A DNA stretch of 64,000 nucleotides from an uncultured Opitutia bacterium (lineage in GTDB: Bacteria; Verrucomicrobiota; Verrucomicrobiia; Opitutales; Opitutaceae), in assembly GCA_937952235.1 (NCBI GenBank), contig CALFZM010000267.1, positions 10,549 through 74,548 on the forward strand, in the 5' to 3' direction. Within the stretch, counting starts at the first letter, position 1; the number at the start of each line of letters is the position of its first letter. Position numbers and translations under genes: made by a program. Below the pieces are notes generated by a model. It ran no database searches and was not told where the DNA came from. It was given only the letters and a program-made list of their open reading frames with translations. Below are positions 9,231 through 18,025 of this stretch, piece by piece.

Positions 9231-10197
9231 GCCGCAGCCTGAGGGCGCGCACCGGCCCCTGCCGGAACATGCGGCGCACGAGGGCCCGCTCCCCCGCCGA
9301 GGCTTCCTTCAGGGCGCGCCGGTACAGCCGCCAGGCGCTCCAGGCGGAGACCGGGGTTCGCTCGAGGGCGAAGGACCGCCGGGCCTGGTAGGCGGCGAAA
9401 ACCGGCTCCCCGTCGCCGAGGCACACCGCCGCCCCCCGGCGCCAGCAGCCGGCGGCCGTGGGGGCAGCGGTCGCGTCCAGGACCGCGGGCAGTTGCTCCG
9501 GCCGGTCCCGGCGACGCCGTCCGGCGAGGATCTGGATCGCGGCGCGGCTGTGCTCGATCTCCTTCGCGCGGGCTCGGGTGGTCTGGCCGGCATAGGCGCG
9601 ATAGTGTATCAGGATTTCGGGCACCACGGCGCCGCGGGCGCGTTCGAACAGCCGCGCCTGGAAATCGAGATCGGCGGCAAAGGGGAACTCCGCCCGATAA
9701 GGCAGGGCGGAGAACACCTCGCGCCGCGCCATGGCCGCGGGGGTGATGAGCGGCGCGGCGTAGGCGGCATACGCGGCATGGGCGGCGGGGTCAGGCAGGC
9801 AGAATTCCGGGCCGAGGTCGCGGCCGGCGGCGTCGATGCGCCGGGCGAAGGCGGAAACGCAGGCGAGGCCCGGATCGGCCCGGAACGCCGCGACCTGGCG
9901 TGCGAGCCGGCCCGGCAGCGCGAGATCGTCGTAGTCGAGCAGGGCGACCAGCTCGCCCCGCGCCTCCGCGATGCCCGCGTTGTGCCCGCCGGGGATGCCG
10001 GTGTTGCAAGGCAGACGGACCCAGCGCACGCGGCGGTCGGCGCCGGCCGGACCCAGCTGCTCCGGGGTGAGGCCCGTGCCGTTGTCCACCAGCAGCAGCT
10101 CGAAATCCGTGAAGTCCTGCGCCAGGACGCTCGCGATCGCCGGGCGGAGAAACTCCGTGTCGCGGTGAAAGACGATCAGCACGGAGACGAGGGGCAT
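9217..10197 (-). CDS. Glycosyltransferase family 2 (GT-A)
   Basis: This 326-residue inverting glycosyltransferase has a GT-A fold at the N-terminus. Motifs in order are VSVLIVFHRDTEFLRPAIAS (nucleotide-binding strand), DFELLLVDNGT, NTGIPGGHNAGIAEARGELVA and the metal-binding region LLDYDDLALPGRLARQ (a DxD-like DYDD). A second acidic cluster occurs in FPFAADLDFQARL, as in GT2 enzymes that use FxxExD-like motifs. The C-terminal third (from ~residue 235) is Arg/Ala-rich and unassigned. The ATG at 10197 is the family-type start. It is divergent from the O-antigen ligase gene across 136 bp that may hold promoters for both. Confidence 0.9.
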   Translation of the reverse strand: MPLVSVLIVFHRDTEFLRPAIASVLAQDFTDFELLLVDNGTGLTPEQLGPAGADRRVRWVRLPCNTGIPGGHNAGIAEARGELVALLDYDDLALPGRLARQVAAFRADPGLACVSAFARRIDAAGRDLGPEFCLPDPAAHAAYAAYAAPLITPAAMARREVFSALPYRAEFPFAADLDFQARLFERARGAVVPEILIHYRAYAGQTTRARAKEIEHSRAAIQILAGRRRRDRPEQLPAVLDATAAPTAAGCWRRGAAVCLGDGEPVFAAYQARRSFALERTPVSAWSAWRLYRRALKEASAGERALVRRMFRQGPVRALRLRPAGG

Positions 10198-10333
10198 GCG
10201 GGGCGACACAGGCGCAATCGGCGCGCCGCGGCAATCCCGCGGCGCGCGCGGTCCGCCCCGCAGGCCCGCGCCTCCCGCCGGCCGGGATTCCGGTTGTCCC
10301 GTGCGGCCGTGCGCGTTCAGGCTTCCGGCTCCC

Positions 10334-11860
10334 ATGAGCCTGCTTCTTCGCGCGCGCCTGATCGCGGCCGGCGCCCTCGTCGTCGCCGTGTGGCTGGCGT
10401 GGGAGCTGGCGACGGGCAGCTACACCTGGCCGGCGCTGGTCGCGGCGGGCGCGGCCACGGCGGCGGTCGTCTACCTGCTCGAAGTGTCGCTGGACCGGCT
10501 GGTGATCGGCGTCCTGCTTTTCGGCTATCTCGTGGGCAACCGCGGCTTCGCGCAGATCATGCCCTCGCCGCAGCTCCCGCTGCTGCCGGCGGAAATCGGG
10601 CTGGTCGTCGCCGGAGGGTGGATGCTGGTGCACTCGGCGCTGCAGCGGATGCTGCCCCTGCGACGCGACCTGCTCAACGCCGTCATCGTGGCCTGGCTGG
10701 TCATCGGGACCGTGCGGGTGGCGTTCGATGTCCGTCCCCACGGCTTCGTCGCCCTGCGGGACTATGCGATGGTCTATTACGCCGGGTTTTTCTTCATCGC
10801 GCAGCACGCCGCGGTTGGCGACGCGCGGGGCTTCCTGCGGGGCGTCCTGCTGGCGGCGGCGGTGGCGCAGCCGGTGGCGGCCGTGCTGGTCGAGGCCTTT
10901 CCCGACTTTTTCCTTTCCACCCTGGTGCTGCGCGGCGTCCCCCTGATCTACTTCAAGGGCGACCTCGCGCTCACCTTTACCGCGGCGAGCGCGTTCCTGC
11001 TGTTCCTGCTGCCGCGCGGCGCCCACCGGTTCTGGGCGTGGCCGGTGGCCACCGCGGAGCTGCTCTATGTGGTCGGAGGGGACAACCGGGCGTCGATGCT
11101 CGGCGCCCTGACCGGCCTCGCCTGGCTCATGTTTTCCCGGGCGCGGCGGCTGGTCGCGGTGCAGGCGGCCGTGCTGGCGGCGGCGCTTTTCGTCTTGTCC
11201 GCGGCCGCATTGCTCACGGAGCAGCGCTGGGCCCGGCAGAAATTCGAGGGATTGATGGAGCGCGTCGGCTCGCTGGTGGATTTCACCGGGCAGCGGGTTT
11301 ATTCCCACGACGAGAGTGGCGCTAAGGGCGACAACAACCGCTTCCGGACCGTGTGGTGGCGGACCGTCGCGGCCGACACCCTCGAGCAGAATCCGCTGTT
11401 CGGCCTGGGCTTCGGGCACGACCTGGCGGCGAGTTTCCTCCGGGAGTATAATCCGGACATGGCGGAGGATTTCACGGCGCGCAGCCCGCACAGCATCGTG
11501 GTCAGCGCGTTCGGCCGGATGGGTGCGGTCGGCCTGGCGTGCCTGCTCGTGCTGTTTGTCGTCCTGGCCGTGCGGACCTGGCGGGTGTTTCGCGATCCGG
11601 GAGCCGAGGAGGCCCGGCTGGGGCTCTGGGCGGCGGCCTGGGTGATCCTGGTCAGCGCGTGTTTCGGAGTCGTGCTCGAAGGCCCGATGGGAGCGGTGGT
11701 TTTCTGGAGCCTGCTCGGCCTGGCGTGTGCGCGCTCCGCCGCCCCGCCCGTGCCGGGGACGACGCGGGATTCGCGCGAAATCGCGTCATTCACGGGTGCG
11801 GCCTTGCAGCCTGCGGGAACCGGGGATGAAGTGACGCTTTCGCCGTCCCGCCCGACGTGA
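10334..11860 (+). CDS. O-antigen ligase / Wzy-like polymerase family membrane protein
   Basis: This 508-residue polytopic protein has about ten membrane helices. A large periplasmic loop holds the family's conserved region: DNNRFRTVWWRTVAADTLEQ, then NPLFGLGFGHDL, and finally ARSPHSIVVSAFGRMG, whose His sits where Wzy_C (WaaL/O-antigen polymerase) proteins have a His in 'xHN'. Such enzymes join lipid-linked glycan to lipid A or to another glycan. The start is the ATG at 10334 (MSLLLRARLIAAG). Its TGA overlaps the GTG start of rodA (GTGA at 11857-11860), so the two may be co-translated. Ligase and polymerase cannot be told apart from sequence alone. Confidence 0.85.
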   Translation: MSLLLRARLIAAGALVVAVWLAWELATGSYTWPALVAAGAATAAVVYLLEVSLDRLVIGVLLFGYLVGNRGFAQIMPSPQLPLLPAEIGLVVAGGWMLVHSALQRMLPLRRDLLNAVIVAWLVIGTVRVAFDVRPHGFVALRDYAMVYYAGFFFIAQHAAVGDARGFLRGVLLAAAVAQPVAAVLVEAFPDFFLSTLVLRGVPLIYFKGDLALTFTAASAFLLFLLPRGAHRFWAWPVATAELLYVVGGDNRASMLGALTGLAWLMFSRARRLVAVQAAVLAAALFVLSAAALLTEQRWARQKFEGLMERVGSLVDFTGQRVYSHDESGAKGDNNRFRTVWWRTVAADTLEQNPLFGLGFGHDLAASFLREYNPDMAEDFTARSPHSIVVSAFGRMGAVGLACLLVLFVVLAVRTWRVFRDPGAEEARLGLWAAAWVILVSACFGVVLEGPMGAVVFWSLLGLACARSAAPPVPGTTRDSREIASFTGAALQPAGTGDEVTLSPSRPT

Positions 11861-13146
11861 ATCGCGCCGCACCCGCCCAGCTTCTCGGAGCCCTGTTCAA
11901 GCCCACGACCCGTTCGAACTGGGACCTGCTGACCCCGTTCGCCCTGCTCGGCCTGGGCATCGTGGGCGTGGCCTTCATCTACTCCGCGCAGTATTCGGTG
12001 GCGGATGGCGCGACGGTCACGGGCTGGCGGTTCCTGCTGCGGCAGGAGTGGTGCAAGCAGCTCCTGTTTCTCGCCCTGGGTACCGGCATTTATGTCGGCG
12101 TCTCGCTGATCGACTACCGTTTCTGGCTGAGCGTGGCGCACTGGTTCTACCTGGCCTGCCTGGTGCCGCTCCTGATCGTCCTCATCCCCGGCGTGTCGGG
12201 CGAAGCCGCCTCCCGCTGGGGGGCGCAGCGCTGGATCCCGCTCGGCCCCTTTTCGTACCAACCCTCGGAAACCGCCAAGATCGCGGTGCTCCTGATCACC
12301 GCGACGATCCTGGTGCATTCGAAAATCGGCACCGTCAGGCAATCCCTGGGTACCCTCGGGAAATTGGCCCTTGCGGTGGGTGCGCCCATGTTTCTTATCC
12401 TGCTCCAGCCGGACTTGAAGTCGGCCATTGTCCTGCCCCCGATGGTGTTCTCCATGCTCTACGTCTCGAAGCTCTCGCCGCGATTTTTCGTGGGGGCGCT
12501 CGGGGCATTCATGGTGCTCCTGAGCCTGGTGGTGTGGGACAGCGTGCGCTACGTAACCTTCATGGAGGCGCACGGTTACTCCTACGGGCGCGACAACGGG
12601 AAGTTCGAGCGCGACGGCAATCCGATCATCCCGTTCCACGATTATCAGCGCAACCGCATCCTGGCGTTCGTGGCGCCGGAAAAGGTCGATCCCAAGGGGA
12701 TCGGCGTGACCTACAACCTGCAGCAATCGCTCATTTCGGTGGGCAGCGGCGGTCTGGTGGGCAAAGGCTGGACGGAAGGCACGCAGGCACAGCTCGGTTA
12801 CCTGCCCCGTTCGGTCGCGCACAACGATTTCATCTTCTCGGTCATCGCCGAGGAAAAAGGTTTTCTGGGAAGCCTCACGGTCCTGAGCCTGTTTGCAGTG
12901 GTCTTGTTCAACGGCATACGCATCGCCGGTTCCGCCCGGGACCGGTTCGGCACCCTGCTCGCCATCGGCGTCACGGTGCTCTTCACGGTGCATGTGTTCG
13001 TGAACATTGCCATGACCATCGGGCTGGTGCCCATCACGGGCATACCGCTTCCCTTCATCAGCTACGGTGGCTCCTTCGTGCTTAGTTGCTGCATGCTGCA
13101 AGGACTGGTCCAGAGCGTCTGGCGTTTCAGGAAGGATTTCACATGA
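11857..13146 (+). CDS. rodA: Rod shape-determining protein RodA (SEDS peptidoglycan polymerase)
   Basis: RodA polymerises lipid II into glycan strands during lateral wall growth together with a class B PBP. The 429-residue protein has about ten membrane helices and family motifs RWIPLGPFSYQPSETAKIA, DYQRNRILAFVAPEKVDPKG, GSGGLVGKGWTEGTQAQLGY, NDFIFSVIAEEKGFLG and GIPLPFISYGGSF. The conserved Asp of the large periplasmic loop lies in LPRSVAHNDF. The NDFIF and EGTQAQL wording is closer to RodA than to FtsW. The start is GTG at 11857, overlapping the O-antigen ligase stop. The expected partners mreB, mreC and a PBP2 are not in the window. Confidence 0.92.
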   Translation: MNRAAPAQLLGALFKPTTRSNWDLLTPFALLGLGIVGVAFIYSAQYSVADGATVTGWRFLLRQEWCKQLLFLALGTGIYVGVSLIDYRFWLSVAHWFYLACLVPLLIVLIPGVSGEAASRWGAQRWIPLGPFSYQPSETAKIAVLLITATILVHSKIGTVRQSLGTLGKLALAVGAPMFLILLQPDLKSAIVLPPMVFSMLYVSKLSPRFFVGALGAFMVLLSLVVWDSVRYVTFMEAHGYSYGRDNGKFERDGNPIIPFHDYQRNRILAFVAPEKVDPKGIGVTYNLQQSLISVGSGGLVGKGWTEGTQAQLGYLPRSVAHNDFIFSVIAEEKGFLGSLTVLSLFAVVLFNGIRIAGSARDRFGTLLAIGVTVLFTVHVFVNIAMTIGLVPITGIPLPFISYGGSFVLSCCMLQGLVQSVWRFRKDFT

Positions 13147-13239
13147 AATCCCCGGCGTCATTGACCGCCCTGCCAGGATTTCCTGCGCCGCAACCGTCGC
13201 ACCCAGGTGCCGCCGTCACCCAAAGACACGACACCCACC

Positions 13240-14994
13240 ATGAGCGATCAGCCACAATCGCGCGCCCCCTCCGATATCCCGCCGGACGCCGCCACGAAAT
13301 ATGACGAGGAACTCGTCAATCCGCCCCCGCAGAAGGAAGTCGAGCCCGTCAACGCCGCCGAGCTGAAAGCCGGCGCCGCCGAACGGTCGAAGCAGCGCCC
13401 CCTGCTGCAGAAGATCCTTGCGGTATTCCAGAAGGAGAAGACCACGTACCGCGAACTCATCATCAACTCCGAGCCGCTCGAGAAACGCGTGGCTCTGCTG
13501 GTCGACGGCCGCCTCGAGAAGTTCGAGATCGAGCGCGATTCCGACAACCGGATGGTGGGCGGCATCTACAAGGGCCGGATCAAGAACCTCGACCCCGGCC
13601 TCAAGGCCGCGTTTGTCGACATCGGGTACACCAAGAACGCGTTTCTGCACTACTGGGACATGCTGCCCGCCGCGGCCGACTCGTCGGTCGAAGTCGTGCG
13701 CGTGAACAAGAAGAAGAGCGCCCCCGACCGTCCCGCCGAGCCCACGGTCAAGGACATCCCGCAACTCTACCCGCCGGGCAGCGAGATCGTCATCCAGGTC
13801 ACCAAGGGCCCGATCGGCACCAAGGGCCCGCGCACGACCACCAACCTCTCGATTCCCGGCCGCTACCTGATCCTGACGCCGTTCAGCGACGGCTGCGGCA
13901 TCTCGCGAAAGATCGAGGACCCGCACGAGCGGAAGCGCCTCAAGACGCTGATCAACGAACTCACCCTGCCGGAGGGCGTCGGCGTCATCGTCCGCACCGC
14001 CGGCGAAGGCAAGAAGGCCCGGTACTTCGTCCGCGACCTACACATCCTGCTCAAGACGTGGGAGGACATCCAGGCGAAGATGAAGAGCGACCGCGCCCCG
14101 GCGTGCCTCTACATGGAGCCCGACCTCGTCGAGCGCACCGTGCGCGACTTCCTCACCGAGGAAGTCGACCGCGTGCTGATCGACAACCGCGACGACTTCG
14201 AGCGCACGCAAAAGCTTGTCGCCCTGATCTCGAAGCGCAGCGCCAGCAAGATCGCCTTCTACAAGGACAGCATCCCGATCTTCGAGCGTTTCAACATCGA
14301 GCGGCAGATCGAGCAGACCGGCCAGCGCAAGGTCCCGCTGCCGAGCGGAGGCGAGATCATCATCGACGAGACCGAGGCGCTCATCGCGATCGACGTGAAC
14401 ACCGGTTCGCACAAGAACCGCGGCGGCGACGAGAAGAACGTCATCTACGCCGTCAACCTCGAGGCCGCGGCGGAAATCGCCCGCCAGATCCGGCTCCGCA
14501 ACCTCGGCGGCCTGATCATCATGGACTTCATCGACATGAAGGAGCGCCGCCACCGCAACGCCATCTACGAGAAGATGGTCGAGCTGATGGCCTCCGACAA
14601 GGCGAAGAACCACATCCTGCCCATCTCGCAGCTCGGCATCATGCAGATGACGCGGCAGCGCCAGCAGGAGTCGCTCTCGAGCAATCTCTACACCGACTGT
14701 CCGTACTGCCGCGGCCGCGGGATCGTGAAATCCGCGACGACGATGTCGGTCGAACTGCAGCGCAAGCTCTCGTCCGTGGTCCGCCGGTTACAACTGCGCA
14801 ACGACGGCAAGGAGTACTCGTTACGCGTGCTCGTGCACCCGAGCATCCTCGAGCGCCTGCGCAGCGAGGACGCCGACCTGCTCGTGCGGATGGAGAAGCT
14901 CTTCGGCGTGAAACTGGCCTTCCGGGCCGACCTCAACTACCACGTCGAGAATTTCAAGATCATCAACGCGCTCACGGGCGAGGAGTATCGGTAA
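13240..14994 (+). CDS. rng: Ribonuclease E/G family endoribonuclease
   Basis: This enzyme cleaves single-stranded RNA 5' monophosphate-dependently in rRNA and mRNA processing. Of 584 residues, ~1-85 are a polar, proline-rich N-terminal extension, ~100-200 an S1 RNA-binding domain ([19 protein letters not shown]) carrying a ~35-residue charged insertion ([15 protein letters not shown]), and ~210-470 the catalytic region. The two metal-binding Asp lie in [14 protein letters not shown] (~383) and [14 protein letters not shown] (~428), and the zinc-link CPYCRGRG is at ~486. There is no long degradosome scaffold, so RNase G-like architecture fits. ATG 13240 follows 93 bp after rodA, with another in-frame ATG at 13207. 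Confidence 0.93.
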   Translation: MSDQPQSRAPSDIPPDAATKYDEELVNPPPQKEVEPVNAAELKAGAAERSKQRPLLQKILAVFQKEKTTYRELIINSEPLEKRVALLVDGRLEKFEIERDSDNRMVGGIYKGRIKNLDPGLKAAFVDIGYTKNAFLHYWDMLPAAADSSVEVVRVNKKKSAPDRPAEPTVKDIPQLYPPGSEIVIQVTKGPIGTKGPRTTTNLSIPGRYLILTPFSDGCGISRKIEDPHERKRLKTLINELTLPEGVGVIVRTAGEGKKARYFVRDLHILLKTWEDIQAKMKSDRAPACLYMEPDLVERTVRDFLTEEVDRVLIDNRDDFERTQKLVALISKRSASKIAFYKDSIPIFERFNIERQIEQTGQRKVPLPSGGEIIIDETEALIAIDVNTGSHKNRGGDEKNVIYAVNLEAAAEIARQIRLRNLGGLIIMDFIDMKERRHRNAIYEKMVELMASDKAKNHILPISQLGIMQMTRQRQQESLSSNLYTDCPYCRGRGIVKSATTMSVELQRKLSSVVRRLQLRNDGKEYSLRVLVHPSILERLRSEDADLLVRMEKLFGVKLAFRADLNYHVENFKIINALTGEEYR

Positions 14995-15155
14995 GGTTTC
15001 TCGCGCTGAGACGCGAACCCGCCGGACTTCGGCCTGGTCCGCGCCTCCGTCGCACGCGCTGCGACCCCGGTGCAGCTGGCACCGCCTTCGTCGGCGGCCA
15101 GCTGCGCTTCGCTCGGAACCGCACCCGGAGCGGGCGACTCTGTGCACGGGAAGCC

Positions 15156-16271
15156 ATGAAACTCTTCCGGTGCGCCCACTGCGCGAATCTCGTCTATTTT
15201 GAGAACCACCAGTGCGTGCGCTGCGGGCACGCGCTGGCGTATGTGCCGCCGCTGCGCCTCGTCACCTCGCTCGACGGGGACGGTGACGAACGCACCAGCC
15301 CGTCCGCTCCCGGCCGCCGGTTTCGCCTCTGCGCCAACTACGCGACGCACCAGACCTGCAACTGGGTGGTACCCGCGGATTCGGACGACCCGCTGTGCGA
15401 ATCCTGCGAGCTGACGCGGGTCATCCCGGACCTCTCGCTTCCCGAGTGGCATGCGGCGTGGTATCGCCTCGAGGTCGCCAAACGCCGGCTCGTCTACGAA
15501 CTGATGTCGCTCGGCCTGCCCGTGGCGCCGAAATCGGCTGAAAACCCCGAAGGGCTGGCATTTGAGTTCCTCGCGGCTCCCGCCGATCCGACGGCGCCTC
15601 CCGTCCTCACAGGGCACGCCGATGGGGTCATCACGATCGCCCTGGCGGAAGCCGACGACGCGGAACGGGAGCGCCGGCGACTCCAAATGCGCGAGCCCCT
15701 CCGCACCCTGCTCGGACACTTCCGACACGAGATCGGCCACTATTACTGGGATCGGCTCATCCGTGACGGAGGGAAGGTGGACGCGTTTCGCGCGGTGTTC
15801 GGGGACGAAAGCGACGACTACGCTGCCGCACTGCAGCGGCATTACGACCAGGGTGCGCCTGCGGGCTGGCCTGGCGAGTTCATCTCGGCTTACGCGAGCG
15901 TGCATCCCTGGGAGGATTGGGCGGAGACCTTTGCGCACTATCTGCACATGGTGGACGCGCTGGAAACCGCGGAGGCCAGCGGCGTGCGCATCGATTCGCC
16001 GGTCGCCGCCGGGGAGGCACCCGACGACTTCGGTGCGATGCTGCAGGCATGGCACGGGCTGACCCACGTGCTGAACAATCTCAACCGCAGCCTCGGGTTG
16101 AACGATGCCTATCCCTTTGTCCTGCCCGTCGCCGCTCTCACCAAGATGCGATTCGTCCATGAGGTGGTGCGGACGGGTGCGGAGCCCCGGCACTCCAACG
16201 CCAGCACCTCAGGCCTCACCCCTCACCCTTCGGCATCGGACGCGCGGGAAACCATCATTAATGAGGGGTGA
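15156..16271 (+). CDS. Putative zinc-binding metallopeptidase with N-terminal zinc ribbon
   Basis: This 371-residue soluble protein resembles the putative zinc-binding metallopeptidase family (Peptidase_Mx). The N-terminus holds a rubredoxin-like zinc ribbon built from CAHC (~6-9) and CVRC (~20-23), followed by a second Cys set (CANYATHQTCNW, LCESC). A gluzincin-type HEIGH motif lies in GHFRHEIGHYYWDRL (~190), and a downstream acidic helix, HPWEDWAETFAHYLHMVDAL, supplies the likely third zinc ligand. The last residues after about HSNAST are encoded by a palindromic repeat (16206-16276), so the C-terminus was probably changed by repeat insertion. The start is the ATG at 15156. Its substrate is unknown. 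Confidence 0.88.
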   Translation: MKLFRCAHCANLVYFENHQCVRCGHALAYVPPLRLVTSLDGDGDERTSPSAPGRRFRLCANYATHQTCNWVVPADSDDPLCESCELTRVIPDLSLPEWHAAWYRLEVAKRRLVYELMSLGLPVAPKSAENPEGLAFEFLAAPADPTAPPVLTGHADGVITIALAEADDAERERRRLQMREPLRTLLGHFRHEIGHYYWDRLIRDGGKVDAFRAVFGDESDDYAAALQRHYDQGAPAGWPGEFISAYASVHPWEDWAETFAHYLHMVDALETAEASGVRIDSPVAAGEAPDDFGAMLQAWHGLTHVLNNLNRSLGLNDAYPFVLPVAALTKMRFVHEVVRTGAEPRHSNASTSGLTPHPSASDARETIINEG

Positions 16272-16276
16272 AGCCT
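16206..16276. repeat. Palindromic repeat F, copy 1
   Basis: An arm beginning AGGCCTCACCCCTCAC (16211) is complementary, with two mismatches, to ATGAGGGGTGAAGCCT (16261-16276). Related copies are at 17910-17982 and 26780-26852, always with AGGCCTCACC/GGTGAGGC-type ends around an unrelated middle. It overlaps the 3' end of the metallopeptidase gene and abuts the 148-bp repeat copy B. Confidence 0.65.
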
Positions 16277-16280
16277 GAAC

Positions 16281-16420
16281 CAACGATGCCGTGGCGGTGG
16301 AGCCGCCTGTCCCCAGGCGGCTGACGTGCGACGGACCGGTCCACAGTGGCTTGAGGACATGCCGCTCCACCGTTCGGACGACCGTCTTCAGGGCTGACTT
16401 GACGGCCAGCGGCATGACTC
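16281..16420 (-). repeat. 148-bp dispersed repeat, copy B (inverted)
   Basis: This is the reverse complement of copies A and C, about 140 bp long and more diverged at its outer part. The hairpin AGCCGCCTG/CAGGCGGCT is intact at 16301-16322. It lies between the convergent metallopeptidase and oxidoreductase genes. Confidence 0.8.
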
Positions 16421-16469
16421 CGGGTGAGGTGATCGGCTTGAACCTGGGGAAGCGCGCGGAATTTCTTCC

Positions 16470-16526
16470 CGCTGAGACGCAGAGATCCCAATTTCTGGTG
16501 TCTCTGCATCTCTGCGCGAGACGACG
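16470..16526. repeat. Partial 'GAGACGCAGAG' inverted repeat
   Basis: GCTGAGACGCAGAGA (from 16481) is followed by TCTCTGCATCTCTGCGCGAG (from 16501), a roughly complementary arm. The GAGACGCAGAG wording recurs in the 80-bp repeats at 17810 and 24679, so this looks like a diverged or partial member of that family. Confidence 0.5.
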
Positions 16527-16559
16527 TAGCCATTCACGCCGGGGGCGGACCCCGCGTCG

Positions 16560-17780
16560 TCACAACAATTCCAGCGGATTGCCGGTCCCACCAAACGGCA
16601 GCTCGACCCGCGCGCCACCGCGGCGGTGCGACTCGAACGTCGCCATGGTCAGCTCCACCAGGGTGCGTGCATCGTCGATGCTGCAGAGCGGCGCCCGCCG
16701 CTCGCGAATCGCGGCATGGAGGTCGCGCGCGGCCAGTTCGTGACTGCTCACGAGCCGCGCGACCTCCGGGATCGGATCAGGCACGCCCAGCCCGCCGCTG
16801 GTGATCGGCGTCCACGCGCGCGGCGATTTCACCGGTCGGAACGGGTTGCCCGCGAGAAGCTGCGCGAGCGGCGTCTCGTCCATCCGCAGGTCGATCACAC
16901 CCTCGGTGCCGATGAGCTGCAGGCCGAAACCGGCGCTCGGCACGCCTGTCCCTTTGCGCGAATCGAAGAAGATCGGCACATGCGTCGCGGTATCGATGCG
17001 CGCGTGGAGTGCGTCGCCGGCTACCTTGCCGATCGCGTCGCCGCCTTCGTGCAGGTCCGCCTTCGTCGCGGGACGCCCGCCCGTGAGCAACGTACCCGCG
17101 CAAGCCATGGGCCGTCCCGTGAAACAGAGCGCGATATTAAGCACGTGCGAGCCCAGCACCCAGAGGTCGGTGCCCGGACCGCGATTGTCCTCCTTGCCGC
17201 GTCCGCGAATCTCGAGCAGCCGGCCAATCACACCCTCGCGCACGAGCCGCTGCACCACGGGCAGCGCGGGATGATAACGATTGCGGTGCGCCACCGCGAC
17301 CGCGACGCCGCGCGGCGCGCAGGCGGCGATCATCGCGTCGGCCTCCCCGAGCGTGCGACACAGTGGTTTCTCCAGGTAGATGCCCTTTGCTCCGGCCTCG
17401 GCCGCGGCCTGCGTCATTGCCCCGTGCTGGTCGGCATGACGTGGCGTGACGAGGACGATGTCGGGCTTCACCTCACCGAGCATCCGGCGGTAGTCGGTGA
17501 AAAAACGCGTTCCGGCGAAACGCTTCTGCGCCTTGGCTTGCCCGTCGCGGCCGGCGTCCGCGACCGCCACGATCTCGGCCTCCGCCGATTTCCGCCAGGG
17601 CGTCTCGAGCCCGTGTCCGAAGTCGCCACGGCCCGTGTGGCCGATCACCGCCACGCGCCACTTCGGCGGCGGCTCGCCGGCTCGCACCGCGCCGGTGAGC
17701 ACCAGGGCGCCGGTTCCAGCCGCCAGTTTGAGAAACGACCGACGGGAGGAGGGCCATGTCCGGGGCGCGACGGGGTTCAC
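16560..17780 (-). CDS. Tat-exported Gfo/Idh/MocA family oxidoreductase
   Basis: This 406-residue NAD(P)-dependent oxidoreductase of the Gfo/Idh/MocA type probably acts on a sugar or inositol-like substrate. The N-terminus has a twin-arginine signal, SSRRSFLKLAAGTGALVLTG, so it is exported folded with its cofactor. The Rossmann domain follows (WRVAVIGHTGRGDFGHG), then KPDIVLVTPRHADQH, the signature IYLEKPLCRTLGEADAMI with the catalytic-domain EKP, and HRNRYHPALPVVQRL. The final two-thirds is the alpha/beta substrate domain. Exported members of this family are abundant in Verrucomicrobia and Planctomycetes. The substrate cannot be stated. It is convergent with the metallopeptidase, with repeats on both sides. 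Confidence 0.93.
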   Translation of the reverse strand: MNPVAPRTWPSSRRSFLKLAAGTGALVLTGAVRAGEPPPKWRVAVIGHTGRGDFGHGLETPWRKSAEAEIVAVADAGRDGQAKAQKRFAGTRFFTDYRRMLGEVKPDIVLVTPRHADQHGAMTQAAAEAGAKGIYLEKPLCRTLGEADAMIAACAPRGVAVAVAHRNRYHPALPVVQRLVREGVIGRLLEIRGRGKEDNRGPGTDLWVLGSHVLNIALCFTGRPMACAGTLLTGGRPATKADLHEGGDAIGKVAGDALHARIDTATHVPIFFDSRKGTGVPSAGFGLQLIGTEGVIDLRMDETPLAQLLAGNPFRPVKSPRAWTPITSGGLGVPDPIPEVARLVSSHELAARDLHAAIRERRAPLCSIDDARTLVELTMATFESHRRGGARVELPFGGTGNPLELL

Positions 17781-17809
17781 GAAACCACGACAAAACTCGC
17801 GCGCGTCAG

Positions 17810-17889
17810 TTCTGCGAGCAGAACGCGCGATGACGCCCTCGGGTTCTCTTGTTCGATCCAGTCTCGCGCGGAGACGCAGAGGCGCTGAG
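17810..17889 (+). repeat. 80-bp dispersed repeat D, copy 1
   Basis: This copy matches 24679-24758 at 76 of 80 positions. It begins with the palindrome TTCTGC-GA-GCAGAA and ends GACGCAGAGGCGCTGAG. It lies just upstream of the start of the oxidoreductase gene, so it may carry or displace its promoter. It shows no coding potential. Confidence 0.8.
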
Positions 17890-17909
17890 CCCCAGGAAAT
17901 CGATCGAAC

Positions 17910-17982
17910 ACCTCAGGCCTCACCTCCCACCTCCTAGGCACCGTAACGAGCGAGGCGGTCGAAAAGGGTGAAGGGTGAGGCG
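17910..17982. repeat. Palindromic repeat F, copy 2
   Basis: The left arm CCTCAGGCCTCACCTCCCAC and the right arm AGGGTGAAGGGTGAGGC are imperfect inverted repeats. It is related to 16206-16276 and 26780-26852. It lies 21 bp after repeat D copy 1 and before the 3' end of the serine hydrolase gene. Confidence 0.55.
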
Positions 17983-18025
17983 CGAGATGTTCTGGTCGCC
18001 CTGGCTGCCCGATGGCGGGAACCGG

